A stretch of 64,000 nt of DNA. Origin: G965220305 sp965220305 (GTDB taxonomy: Bacteria; Chloroflexota; Dehalococcoidia; Lucifugimonadales; UBA3495). The position numbers and the translations under genes are program-made. Each line of letters starts with the position of its first letter. Position 1 is the stretch's first letter. Location: positions 4,340,001-4,404,000 of the forward strand of contig OZ244817.1 in the NCBI GenBank assembly GCA_965220305.1. The letters are read 5' to 3'. Under the pieces are notes generated by a model. That model had not been told where the DNA came from. It made no database searches and was given only the letters and a program-made list of their open reading frames with translations. Positions 26,113 through 34,355 of the stretch are shown here, in pieces.

Positions 26113-26832
26113 CTACGGCCCGACAATATCGATGGCTTCAATTACCACCGGCTGTACCGGGCGGTTTCCCCGTGCGGTGGGCACAAGCGAAATGGCCTCG
26201 GCCACGCTCTGCCCGTCCACCACCCTGCCGAAAATTGTATGGTTGCCCTGAAGGTGAGGAGTGGGAGCGACTGTAATGAAAAACTGGCTGCCGTTGGTGC
26301 CCGGACCGGCATTGGCCATAGCCAGTATCCCGGGGCCTTCAAATCCCAGGGTGTCCACAATTTCGTCCTCAAACTGGTAGCCTGGCCCGCTGGTGCCGTT
26401 GCCCGTGGGGTCTCCACCTTGAATCATGAATCTGGGTATTACCCGGTGGAATATCAACCCGTTGTAAAAGCCCTCCTGGGCCAGGAAGACGAAGCTGTTG
26501 ACCGTCTTGGGAGCCTCCGACGGGAAAAGCTCGATGGTCATGCTGCCCTGGTTGGTGCGGATGATGGCGGAGTAACTGGCCGTGGAGTCTATGGTCATCA
26601 GCGGCGGGCGGGCGTACTGGTTGTAGCTGCCGCCGCCCGGCAGCGAGAGCGCCCGGGGTGTGGGAGTGCTCACCGATGGCTGGGTTGGAGTGTCGGCGAT
26701 GCGAGGCGTGGGGATTACGTCGGGAATTGGCGTGGCGGTGGGTTCCGGGGTGGGGACGGTGCAGGCCGCGACAAGCAGCGCCGCCATTATAGCTCCCACC
26801 AGAATCATTGACTTGATTGCACGTGTCCGCAT
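26113..26832 (-). CDS. Lipoprotein peptidyl-prolyl cis-trans isomerase, cyclophilin type
   Basis: This 239-residue protein has a lipoprotein signal (hydrophobic 9-22, lipobox LVAAC with the cysteine near residue 24). A Thr/Pro-rich linker runs to about residue 75, and a cyclophilin domain fills the rest. IFHRVIPRFMIQGGDPTGNGTSGPG carries the catalytic Arg (FHRVI) and Gln. GSQFFITVAPTPHLQGNHTIFGRVVDG completes the active site. It would help fold proteins outside the membrane. Confidence 0.92.
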   Translation of the reverse strand: MRTRAIKSMILVGAIMAALLVAACTVPTPEPTATPIPDVIPTPRIADTPTQPSVSTPTPRALSLPGGGSYNQYARPPLMTIDSTASYSAIIRTNQGSMTIELFPSEAPKTVNSFVFLAQEGFYNGLIFHRVIPRFMIQGGDPTGNGTSGPGYQFEDEIVDTLGFEGPGILAMANAGPGTNGSQFFITVAPTPHLQGNHTIFGRVVDGQSVAEAISLVPTARGNRPVQPVVIEAIDIVGP

Positions 26833-27067
26833 AAAAGTACCTATTCCAGAATGAAGACTTCTTTACCAGGCCGGCACGGCACGTTCCAGCCCTGGCGAGG
26901 GTTTCCTATTTTTCACGGCGGTCGGTAGACAGACCGGCAATCCCAGTGGTGACTGTAGCTACCGCCGTTCCAACTGCGAGGAATTGTCCATACAATTGGT
27001 CAGTCTGACCAACCGCCGTGGGCGCGCGTTTACCGGGTCGCTTTGCCGGACCGGGGCACCGCCGCTC

Positions 27068-27754
27068 CTAGTATGGTCGGGTAATCTTGGCGACTTCCTT
27101 GAGCTTGTCCAGGGAGAATTCCGCGGACTGGCACAGGGAGATGGTCTTCTCCTCGTACTCGGCGATGGTCCCCACCATGCTGGGAATCTGGTCGGCGATG
27201 TTGAAGGGAATGGAGGTCACGCCATGCTTGTCGCCGTGCAGCAAATCGCCCGTGTTCACAGTCAGACCGCCCACCGTCACCGGGATACCTATCTCCACCA
27301 GGTGGGTGTAGGCGTGGGACACCGAAACTATCTTGGCGAAGAAGCCGAAGCCCAGGGCGTGCACCTCGTCCAGGTCGCGCACGGTTCCGTCGGTGGCCAC
27401 CGCCACCGCTCCCAGCGCCTTGTGAATGTTGGCCTGGACCTCGCCCCAGTAGGCCCCGATGGGGGGATTGTCGATGTCGTGGAGGACAATAAACCTGGGC
27501 TCGGGCACGGACGCGATGAGGTCCCACCACTCTTCCCGGGAAACGTTGCGGCCCTCCTGCTGGTTGGCGCTGACCACGCCGGTTACGGCGTACCCCACCG
27601 ATGGGGCCAGGTCCCGGAACACCGATTGGATTTCCGGCATCATGAACCCCTGGTTCTTGGGCCGGCAGTTAAATCCCTCGATGGCGTTGCAAATGCTGGG
27701 GGAGTCAATTTTCTGTAGAGCGGCGAGAGTTTCTTTGCTGATGGTCTGGTACAT
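27068..27754 (-). CDS. RraA family protein (HMG aldolase-like)
   Basis: This 228-residue protein resembles RraA and 4-hydroxy-4-methyl-2-oxoglutarate aldolases. The family's binding loop appears as GAYWGEVQANIHKALGAVAVATDGTVRDLDEV: a GEV.A....A segment, then ATDGTVRD with the Arg and Asp that bind substrate and metal. In protocatechuate or gallate breakdown such aldolases release pyruvate and oxaloacetate; other members merely bind RNase E. RNase inhibition is unlikely in this catabolic setting. Confidence 0.85.
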   Translation of the reverse strand: MYQTISKETLAALQKIDSPSICNAIEGFNCRPKNQGFMMPEIQSVFRDLAPSVGYAVTGVVSANQQEGRNVSREEWWDLIASVPEPRFIVLHDIDNPPIGAYWGEVQANIHKALGAVAVATDGTVRDLDEVHALGFGFFAKIVSVSHAYTHLVEIGIPVTVGGLTVNTGDLLHGDKHGVTSIPFNIADQIPSMVGTIAEYEEKTISLCQSAEFSLDKLKEVAKITRPY

Positions 27755-27832
27755 GAGCCCTTAAGTCCTCCGCGTATTAGTTTGACAGGTCTGGGTAGTA
27801 ATTCGTACTGGATCGGAGAGAATTCCCGATGG

Positions 27833-30058
27833 CTAACCCTCTGCTAGAGCCCGGTATACCCTCTCCGAAGTTATGGGCAGACTCTTGACCCGCGCCCCGA
27901 CGGCGTCGGCCACGGCGTTGGCGATGGCGGGAGCAGCCGGTCCCAGGGGGTTTTCGCCGATTCCCTTGGCCCCGTAGGGACCGGGGCCCTCGCCAGGCTC
28001 CAGCAGCGCCGTGCGCAACTCGGGTATGTCCCTGATGGTCGGCATCTTATATTCCCCCAGGTTGGTGCAATTGACCCGGCCCTCTGCCACCTCCAGGGCT
28101 TCGGTGAGGGCGTAGCCGATAGATTGTACCACTGCTCCGTCGATTTGGCCCTGATGGTCCAGGGGGTTGAGCACCGCCCCAACATCATGGGCGGTGGTAA
28201 AACTGAGGAGCGTCACCTCCCCGGTTTCCGGGTCCACCGAGACCTCGGCGATTTGGGCGGTGAAGGACGTGGTGGCCGCCGGGTTCGGTTCCAACACCGA
28301 GGCCCGACCCACTACCGGCCTCCCCCACTGTTGCAGTAATTCAGCCCAACCCCGGCTTTCGCCGGTGTCCTGGCGCACTATCGACGGCCCTTCCAGGGTT
28401 AGCCGGTCGGCGGGCCAGTCCAATAGGTCTGCGCCCACGCTGAGGGCCTCCCGGTACGCCATGCCCGCCGCCTGGAGCACCGCAGCGCCCGCCACCCGGG
28501 TTACTCGACTGCCACCCACCCCGGTATCGAATTGCACCGCATCGGTGTTCCAAACCTCGACGTCGATGCGGTCCTCGGGCATGTGAAGCTCCTGCGAGAC
28601 TATTTGCCGCAGCAAAGTATAAGTGCCGGTGCCGGGCTCGAAAATAGAGCTGTTCACCGTGACCGTCCCATCCACGTTCAGGGTCACGGCGGCATGGGAC
28701 TCGCCCCCGGCGGTGGGCCGCTCGGCGATGGCAACGCCCCGACCCACGTTGGGGGCCTTGGGGCTACGATACCCGGCGGCGTCAACGGCAGCCTCCAGGG
28801 TCTCCCTGGCCCGGACCCCCTGGTACCGGCTGCCGATGGGCGTAACATCGCCATCGTCCATCAGGTTCTTGAGGCGCAATTCCAGGGGGTCCATTCCCAG
28901 CTCCCGGGCAATACAGTCCATGTGGGACTCGGCGGCAAAAACCGTCTGCGGCTCTCCCGGCGCCCGCATGAATCCACCCGGAACGTTGTTGGTGTAAACG
29001 TGGATGGCCTCGATGTCAGTGTGGGGAATCCGATACGGGCCCCCGGCCTTGGAAGCCCCGCCGAGGTTCACCCCCGGGGTGGGCTTGAACCCGCCGTAGG
29101 CCCCGCTGTCGAATACTACCCGGGCCTGCTGGGCCACCAGCGTGCCATCGTTCATCACGCCGGTTCTGAGGTGGACGACCGCGGCATGACGGGGGTTGCC
29201 CGCCGTGAACTCTTCCAGGTAGTCCATGGCCATCTTGATCGGGCGGCCCGTCCGGACCGCCAGGAAGTAGGCCAGGGGAATGTCCATGGCCGAACCCTTG
29301 CCCCCATAGTCCCCGCCGATGGTCACCGGATTCACCCGGATACGCTCCCTGGGAAGGCCCAGGGCGTTGGATAACTGGTCCTTCACCTGGTAGGGGACCT
29401 TGTTGGACGCCCAGACCTGGGTACGTCCCTCTTCGTCGATCCAGACCAAGCAGGAGTGGGTCTCCAGGTAACCCTGGTGTTGGCGGGGAACGGTAAAAGT
29501 ATTCTCGATGATCCGGTCCGCCTGGGCAAAACCCACTTCAACCTCTCCCCTGACCCAGGTGTCCCGTACGAAGACATTGGAGGGGGTTTCCAATAGTTGG
29601 GGAAGGCCGAAGTAGCTGTTGACCTCGGGATGAAGCAGCGGCGCGCCCTCTTTCAGGGCTTCCTCCGGGTCAAATAGCGGCGGAAGTTCCTCGTACTCAA
29701 CATCTATGAGGAGCAACGCCTCCTCGGCAATTTCCCGGTTTTCCGCCGCCACGGCGGCCACCCGCTCCCCCACGAAACGCACGCGGTCTTCCGCCAGCAC
29801 CGGCACGTCGTACATCCGGCGGCCGTACCTTATGCCGCGCACGTCGTCGCCGGTCAGCACGACGTGTACTCCGGCTACCTGCCGCGCCCGGGATGCGTCG
29901 ATACGGACGATTCGGGCGTGGGGAAGGGGGCTACGCAGGGCGCGTCCCCATAGGGTGCCTGGCAGGGGCACGTCGGCGGTGTACTGGGTCTCGCCAGTTA
30001 CCTTCTGCCTTCCGTCCATGCGGGGTACGGATTGACCAATCCTCGTATATGTCGTCAT
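27833..30058 (-). CDS. Xanthine dehydrogenase-family molybdopterin-binding large subunit
   Basis: This 741-residue protein is the molybdenum catalytic subunit of a xanthine dehydrogenase/CoxL/aldehyde oxidase-type hydroxylase. The N-terminal 'GQSVPRMDGRQKVTGETQYTADV' and 'ALRSPLPHARI' form the fused-ring domain start. 'GGDYGGKGSAMDIPLAYF' and 'GGFMRAPGEPQTVFAAES' bind the cofactor, with the catalytic Glu expected in AKGIGENPLGPAAPAIANAV near the end. Such enzymes hydroxylate aldehydes, purines or N-heterocycles. The Fe-S and FAD subunits normally encoded beside it are absent from this window. It is divergent from the GrdE-like gene. Confidence 0.9.
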   Translation of the reverse strand: MTTYTRIGQSVPRMDGRQKVTGETQYTADVPLPGTLWGRALRSPLPHARIVRIDASRARQVAGVHVVLTGDDVRGIRYGRRMYDVPVLAEDRVRFVGERVAAVAAENREIAEEALLLIDVEYEELPPLFDPEEALKEGAPLLHPEVNSYFGLPQLLETPSNVFVRDTWVRGEVEVGFAQADRIIENTFTVPRQHQGYLETHSCLVWIDEEGRTQVWASNKVPYQVKDQLSNALGLPRERIRVNPVTIGGDYGGKGSAMDIPLAYFLAVRTGRPIKMAMDYLEEFTAGNPRHAAVVHLRTGVMNDGTLVAQQARVVFDSGAYGGFKPTPGVNLGGASKAGGPYRIPHTDIEAIHVYTNNVPGGFMRAPGEPQTVFAAESHMDCIARELGMDPLELRLKNLMDDGDVTPIGSRYQGVRARETLEAAVDAAGYRSPKAPNVGRGVAIAERPTAGGESHAAVTLNVDGTVTVNSSIFEPGTGTYTLLRQIVSQELHMPEDRIDVEVWNTDAVQFDTGVGGSRVTRVAGAAVLQAAGMAYREALSVGADLLDWPADRLTLEGPSIVRQDTGESRGWAELLQQWGRPVVGRASVLEPNPAATTSFTAQIAEVSVDPETGEVTLLSFTTAHDVGAVLNPLDHQGQIDGAVVQSIGYALTEALEVAEGRVNCTNLGEYKMPTIRDIPELRTALLEPGEGPGPYGAKGIGENPLGPAAPAIANAVADAVGARVKSLPITSERVYRALAEG

Positions 30059-30397
30059 CTCTAATCTCGGAGTTAAAATCCCGTCCTGATGCGCCGCTGC
30101 CGCGCCTTGGTTGCCCCGGGTGGGCTGGCCTGGCCGGTCGCGGCTATCACTGGGGCTGTTGGGAATTCGCTACCATTATAACCGACATTCATAATCGCCA
30201 TTTGGCCGCCGGAAATTGGGTGGCGGAGGTGGCACGGCCCGAGGGAGTCGGTATGGTCTCCGGTCCCTCATCTTGCCGCCCCGGGAGCGCAAACGTACAA
30301 TAACGGCTAGTCCAGAGAGCCGGAGGTATTGGGTGGGCCATTGTCTCTTGGCCGGCCGAGTCAGCGCCAAAGCAGGTGTTACGCCGGAGGCAAGGCC
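30059..30397. other. Divergent promoter region between the Mo hydroxylase and GrdE-like genes
   Basis: This 339-base interval has no supported gene. On the minus strand it contains a perfect TATAAT (30180-30175), which could drive the hydroxylase gene, but no matching -35 is seen. On the plus strand CATAAT at 30190-30195 is a weak -10 candidate for the GrdE-like gene. The shared interval means the two transcription units could be co-regulated. Confidence 0.4.
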
Positions 30398-31696
30398 GTG
30401 CGGTTAGAGTTAAAGGTGCATTCGGTGACCGACATCTCTCCGGGCGCAGTGAGTCGCCTGGAAGGGACGCGGCTGCAAGTAGATGTTGAAGCATTGCGAA
30501 GTTGCCTGCTGCGGGACGAAAGATTGCAGAGTGTGGACCTGGAAATGGTTTGCCCCGGCGATGGCAGCAGGGTAGGTTACGTGTTCGACATTGTGGAGCC
30601 GCGGGCCAAGGAGCTGGGCGGCGGCGTTGACTTTCCCGGCATTCTGGGCCCAGCCTCGCCGTCAGGCCAGGGCGTCACCCACGTCCTGCGTGGCGCGGCG
30701 GTCACGGTGGTGGACGGTGGCCAGCCCGGGGGTGAGCGGGGCTACGACTCCCGAAGGGGCGGGGTATCCAAAGTGCTGGAAATGAGCGGCCCGCCCTCCC
30801 AAGCCTCGCCCTACGGGGCCCTGCAACACCTGGTGGTTGTGCCCCATCCCTTCCCTGGCGTCCGGCGGCACGCCGTCCTCAACGCCCTGCGGGTTGCTTC
30901 GGTGAGGTCGGCGGTTTTTCTGGCACAGTCGGCCCTGGACAACTCGCCAGCGGAGACCGAGCTATTCGACCTGGAGGACACGCCGGACGAGCGTGGCGGC
31001 GGGCCCCGGGTGGCCTACATTGGGCAGGTCCACGGCCACCAGCACGGGGCCGAACTCGACGAGCACATACTTTACGGCAGCAATACTCGGGGCATGATGC
31101 CGTTGCCCCTGCACCCCAACGAGTGGCTGGACGGCGCTGTGGTTATTTCCTACTCCTGGGGCGCCCGGGGACTGGAGACCTATTTCTACCAGAACCATCC
31201 CATCATCCAGGAGCTATACCGCCTGCACCGGTCCGGTGAAATTGACTTCGTGGGCACCATCGCCAGCACCTCCTCAAACCTGGAGGACGAGTTGGACCGA
31301 AATTGTATGCTGGTCGCCCACCTCGCCCGGTGGCACCTGCGGGCCGACGGCGTTATAGTCACCAAGTACGCCGGTGGCGCGCCCCACACCGACATGTTCG
31401 AGACGGCCCGACGGTGCGAGGAACTCGGTATCAAAACGGTGGTTTTGGCCAGCGATACCGCCCCCGACCAGCGGGCTGAGTCGGCGCTGCTCCTCACCGA
31501 TTCCCGGGTGGACGCCGTGGTCAACCACTCGGAGGGCCTAGACTTGGGCTGGCCCGTGGGACAGCCGTCACGCATAATCGCGGGCAACTCGGAAGTCGCG
31601 GCAGAGCTGGCCGCCCTGACGGAATTGACCGCCGTCAACGTCTGCGGCGTCACCAACGGCCAGGGGGCTTCCCGGCTGCGTTCCATGCTGTATTAG
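30398..31696 (+). CDS. GrdE-like subunit of a glycine/sarcosine/betaine reductase-type component B
   Basis: This 432-residue protein aligns with GrdE/GrdG-type subunits. The N-terminus VRLELKVHSVTDISPG, the middle VAYIGQVHGHQHGAELDEHILYGSNTRG and the LHPNEWLDGAVV segment (240-249) are characteristic. The start is a GTG at 30398 with GGAGG seven bases before it. In clostridia the proprotein is cleaved at an internal cysteine to give a pyruvoyl cofactor that binds the substrate amine. Here the matching region reads ISYSWGARGLETYFYQN (about 250-266), without cysteine. Processing at Ser, or no processing, are both possible. It is followed 49 bases later by the GrdB-like gene. Confidence 0.82.
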   Translation: MRLELKVHSVTDISPGAVSRLEGTRLQVDVEALRSCLLRDERLQSVDLEMVCPGDGSRVGYVFDIVEPRAKELGGGVDFPGILGPASPSGQGVTHVLRGAAVTVVDGGQPGGERGYDSRRGGVSKVLEMSGPPSQASPYGALQHLVVVPHPFPGVRRHAVLNALRVASVRSAVFLAQSALDNSPAETELFDLEDTPDERGGGPRVAYIGQVHGHQHGAELDEHILYGSNTRGMMPLPLHPNEWLDGAVVISYSWGARGLETYFYQNHPIIQELYRLHRSGEIDFVGTIASTSSNLEDELDRNCMLVAHLARWHLRADGVIVTKYAGGAPHTDMFETARRCEELGIKTVVLASDTAPDQRAESALLLTDSRVDAVVNHSEGLDLGWPVGQPSRIIAGNSEVAAELAALTELTAVNVCGVTNGQGASRLRSMLY

Positions 31697-31745
31697 CGCC
31701 AGCGCCAGGCAAGTGCCCCGATGAGCCTTTTAGGGGGAACGCCAT

Positions 31746-33035
31746 ATGCGAATAGTGCATTACATCAACCAATTCTTCGGCGGCGTCGGCGGCGAAGAGA
31801 AGGCGGACATGCCGCCGGAAGCGCGCTCCGGGCCGGTGGGCCCGGGCCGGCTCTTGGAGCAACTGCTGGGAGACGGTTCCCAGGTGGTGACTACTGTGGT
31901 GGCCGGGGACAACTATGCGGCGGAACACCTGCAGGAGGTCTCCGACCTGGTTGTCCGGCAGGTCCGGGACTCCCGAGCCGACCTGCTGCTGGCGGGACCC
32001 TGCTTTCAGGCCGGGCGATACGCCGCCGCCGCCGGGGCCGTCTGCGACGCTGTCCATTCGCAACTGGGAGTTGCCGCTGTTGCCGGGATGTCTCCGGACA
32101 ATCCGGGGGTGGACCTGTACCACGAGGACCTGTACATCGTGGACTCGGGCTCCAGTCCGGCCCAAATGCGGGCAACGATGGAAAGGATGGCCCAACTGGG
32201 CGGCAAGCTGGCCGGTGGGGAGCCGGTGGGGAGTCCCTCCCAGGAGGGGTACATACCCCGGGGGTTGCTGCGGTCGGAGTTCGTTGACGAGACCGCCGCC
32301 CAGCGGTTGGGGAATATGCTTCTGAACAAGTTGAAGGGCCAACCCTTCCAGTCGGAGGTACCCGTCGTTCCGCCCGCCGGGCCTCCGCCCGCGACTCCGG
32401 TGTCGGACCTCTCTCGGGCGACGGTGGCGTTGGTGACCGACGGGGGCTTGGTGCCCCGGGGTAACCCCGACCAATTCCCCCGGGCCTTTTCCCAGGTATG
32501 GGGCGCCTACAGCATCCACGGGATGGAGCAGTTGGACGGCGGCGACTTCGAGGTGGCCCACGGCGGCTACGACAACCAGTACGTGCAGCAGGACCCAAAC
32601 CGGCTGGTGCCCTTGGACGTGGTGCGGGAGTTGGAACGGGAAGGGCACATCGGCAGGTTGCACCCGGAGTTCCTCTCCACCACGGGAAACACCAATCCCC
32701 TGGACAACAGCCGGCGCATGGGCAGAGAAATGGCCCAAAGGCTGAAGCAATCGGCGGTGGACTCGGTAATCCTGACATCCACTTGAGGGACCAGCACTCG
32801 CAGCGGCGCTGCGATTACTGCCGAGTTGGAGCGGGCTGGTATTCCGGTGGCCCAGATTACCCCGATGACGCCGGTGGCTCGGGCCGTGGGCTCCCACCGG
32901 ATTATCCGGGGGCGTGGCATAGTCTCTCCGGTGGGGGACGCGGAACTAACGCCGGAAGAGGAGAAACAACTGCGTCGTGGACTGGTGTGGCGGGCCCTAG
33001 AGGCGTTGACCACCGCGCCGGAAGATCCCCGCTGA
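31746..33035 (+). CDS. GrdB-like reductase selenoprotein with in-frame TGA (selenocysteine)
   Basis: The frame runs 430 codons if the TGA at 32784-32786 (codon 347) is read as selenocysteine. The N-terminus MRIVHYINQFFGGVGGEEKA matches GrdB/GrdF. Around the TGA the translation is VILTST-U-GTSTRSGAAIT, the family's selenocysteine site (ST-U-GT.TR.GA). Beyond it the frame stays open for 82 codons and keeps family features (ELERAGIPVAQITPM, RIIRGRGI) up to a TGA at 33033. In Stickland reductases the selenol attacks the substrate's alpha carbon and passes a carboxymethyl group to GrdA. No grdA, grdC/D or sel genes are in the window. AGGGGG precedes the ATG. Confidence 0.85.
32784..32814 (+). promoter_or_regulatory. 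Candidate bacterial SECIS element with its UGA
   Basis: Eleven bases after the TGA, a perfect 7-bp stem TCGCAGC (32798-32804) with GCTGCGA (32808-32814) closes a GGC loop. Bacterial SECIS elements are hairpins inside the coding sequence just after UGA, with G in the first positions of the apical loop, read by SelB. The loop begins 19 bases from the TGA, within the usual spacing. The short loop is atypical of E. coli fdhF, but SelB recognition varies widely. Confidence 0.5.
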
Positions 33036-33038
33036 ATG

Positions 33039-33069
33039 GGGGCCGGCGCCTGGAGGAGGCGCCGGCCCC
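33039..33069 (+). terminator. Hairpin after the GrdB-like gene
   Basis: GGGGCCGGCGCC (33039-33050) pairs perfectly over 12 bp with GGCGCCGGCCCC (33058-33069) around a seven-base loop. It starts three bases after the true stop at 33035, not after the internal TGA at 32786. This placement supports the longer reading frame. No T-run follows. Confidence 0.6.
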
Positions 33070-33147
33070 AGCCTTAACATATAGGGGGGAGATGTTCGGT
33101 TGCTCCCCCCTGGGCACGGGCCGATAGGCTGGCGCCGGCGTGGGGGC

Positions 33148-33342
33148 TTACTTCTCTTGGTTGACGCCTTCCCTGGCGGCCCAGCGGTCAATTCGCTTTT
33201 GCAGCGCCTCCCGGTACTCGAAGGTGTAACACTTCACTCCCGGGGAGGGGACCCAGTAAAACATGGGTGCAGCGTCAGGATGCTCGGGACTGGCGTCCAG
33301 TTCAACCTCTTTGACCACTACTGGTGATTGCAGGCGTACCAT
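33148..33342 (-). CDS. Small protein of unknown function (64 residues)
   Basis: A GGAGGTG site lies six bases before the ATG, which makes this a credible gene despite its size. The protein (MVRLQSPVVVKEVELDAS start) has a beta-like N-terminal half, 'APMFYWVPSPGVKCYTFEY' in the middle and a charged helix at the end. It contains one cysteine and no transmembrane segment. I do not recognise it. It lies upstream of, and convergent with, the GrdB-like gene, and downstream of the universal stress protein on the same strand. Confidence 0.55.
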   Translation of the reverse strand: MVRLQSPVVVKEVELDASPEHPDAAPMFYWVPSPGVKCYTFEYREALQKRIDRWAAREGVNQEK

Positions 33343-33412
33343 GATTCACCTCCAGGTTTCCTTAGGAGTCCCTCCGGTGGGTGGGGTTCCACCGGCTACA
33401 GGCCGGCAATAA

Positions 33413-33937
33413 TCAACTGGCCACTGGCTCCCCCGGCTTGACCACCCGTATCTCCGTTGGTGTTTTCTGATTGACTTTTTCGGCAATGCTCCCCCGAATC
33501 AGTTTCGCCAAGCCCTTGCGGTCGTTGGTGTACATGGCTATCAGGTCCACCTTTTCCCGGATGGCAAAGTCCGTAATGCCCTGGGCTACCGATTCGGCAA
33601 CGACTACCGCGCAACGCCACCGGCCCGGCGCCTCGGCTCGGTGGTCAACCACGCCCCGGAGATACCCCATGGCGCGGCCCCGCTCCGCGTCAATCTGCTT
33701 GTCCAACAGGTCGGCGTCTCCTGACCCGCGCTTGGACTTGCCCGAGGCGATGACTTTTAGGAGGGTTCCCTGGCTCCCCGGGGTGAGGAGTTCCTGCACC
33801 GTTTCCAGGACCTTCTCCGACTTCTCCGAGCCGTCCAGTGGCACCAGTATCTTGCGGCTGGGAGGATGCCGCCAGGGGGGTTGTTCTCGGTGCAGCGCCA
33901 CTTCGTAGGTTAACGGTATCAGGATATTTCGGTTCAT
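33413..33937 (-). CDS. Universal stress protein family (UspA)
   Basis: This 174-residue protein has the Usp fold. RKILVPLDGSEKSEKVLE near residues 28-45 is the nucleotide-binding first strand and helix. VVAESVAQGITDFAIREKVDLIAMYTND is the classic 'DLIVMG..' segment. GLAKLIRGSIAEKVNQKTPTEIRVVKPG near the end matches the G-x9-GS-type ATP loop in relaxed form. Usp proteins respond to starvation, redox or oxygen stress. A consensus-like promoter lies at 34008-34037 and a CRP/FNR-like palindrome further upstream. Confidence 0.87.
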   Translation of the reverse strand: MNRNILIPLTYEVALHREQPPWRHPPSRKILVPLDGSEKSEKVLETVQELLTPGSQGTLLKVIASGKSKRGSGDADLLDKQIDAERGRAMGYLRGVVDHRAEAPGRWRCAVVVAESVAQGITDFAIREKVDLIAMYTNDRKGLAKLIRGSIAEKVNQKTPTEIRVVKPGEPVAS

Positions 33938-34007
33938 GCTTCCTCTTCACCCATCAAATGGATACCGCCAGACCACCGTTTACGCGACCTTCAGTATCCT
34001 CTTAAAT

Positions 34008-34037
34008 AATATAAAGTATATGTCTGAATAATGTCAA
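34008..34037 (-). promoter_or_regulatory. Sigma-70-type promoter for the universal stress gene
   Basis: On the minus strand a perfect TTGACA (34037-34032) precedes TATATT (34013-34008) with an 18-base spacer. Transcription would begin near 34001, leaving a leader of roughly 60 bases before the ATG at 33937. Confidence 0.55.
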
Positions 34038-34125
34038 TACATTTCGTTATTGTGAAAAGATTATCGAATGATGAATCGTGATTGAAAGAGGACTTAGGAT
34101 TATAATAGTAGTTTATACTCCTATT

Positions 34126-34141
34126 CGTGACGAAAATCACA
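34126..34141. promoter_or_regulatory. CRP/FNR-family-like operator
   Basis: The sequence CGTGACGAAAATCACA matches the CRP consensus TGTGA-N6-TCACA with a single mismatch. It sits in the AT-rich region between divergent genes, about 125 bases upstream of the predicted start for the stress gene and 215 bases before the luciferase-like ATG. A CRP/FNR/Dnr-type regulator is the natural candidate, but none is encoded in the window. Confidence 0.45.
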
Positions 34142-34355
34142 AGAATTACCAATCGGTGAGCCCACGGTCCCCCAAGGTCAAGGGAGTTTTCCTGCCCGCT
34201 CCGATTGCTAGGCCCCAACGGTACGCCGGCAGGGTGGGCGCGCTGCCATTGGAGACCGGCGGTTCCTTCTCTTTAACAGTGGCTAGGCCCATATTGTGTT
34301 ATCCTGTACCAGAGCTAGCCCCCACTATCAATGTACGTGTTTGGAGGGAATTACT

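Larger units (their letters stand above)
33938..34355. other. AT-rich divergent regulatory region
   Basis: This 418-base region separates the universal stress gene (minus) from the luciferase-like gene (plus). About 170 bases (34000-34160) are strikingly AT-rich against a GC-rich background. It holds the stress-gene promoter (34008-34037), a perfect TATAAT on the plus strand (34101-34106, no good -35) and a CRP/FNR-like palindrome (34126-34141). No small gene is supported. Confidence 0.6.

Noticed and set aside
32784..32786. TGA as the normal stop of a GrdB-like gene, or a pseudogene mutation
   Set aside because: The codon is exactly at the family's selenocysteine site, the frame stays open for 82 codons with family-like sequence, and a hairpin follows the distal stop.
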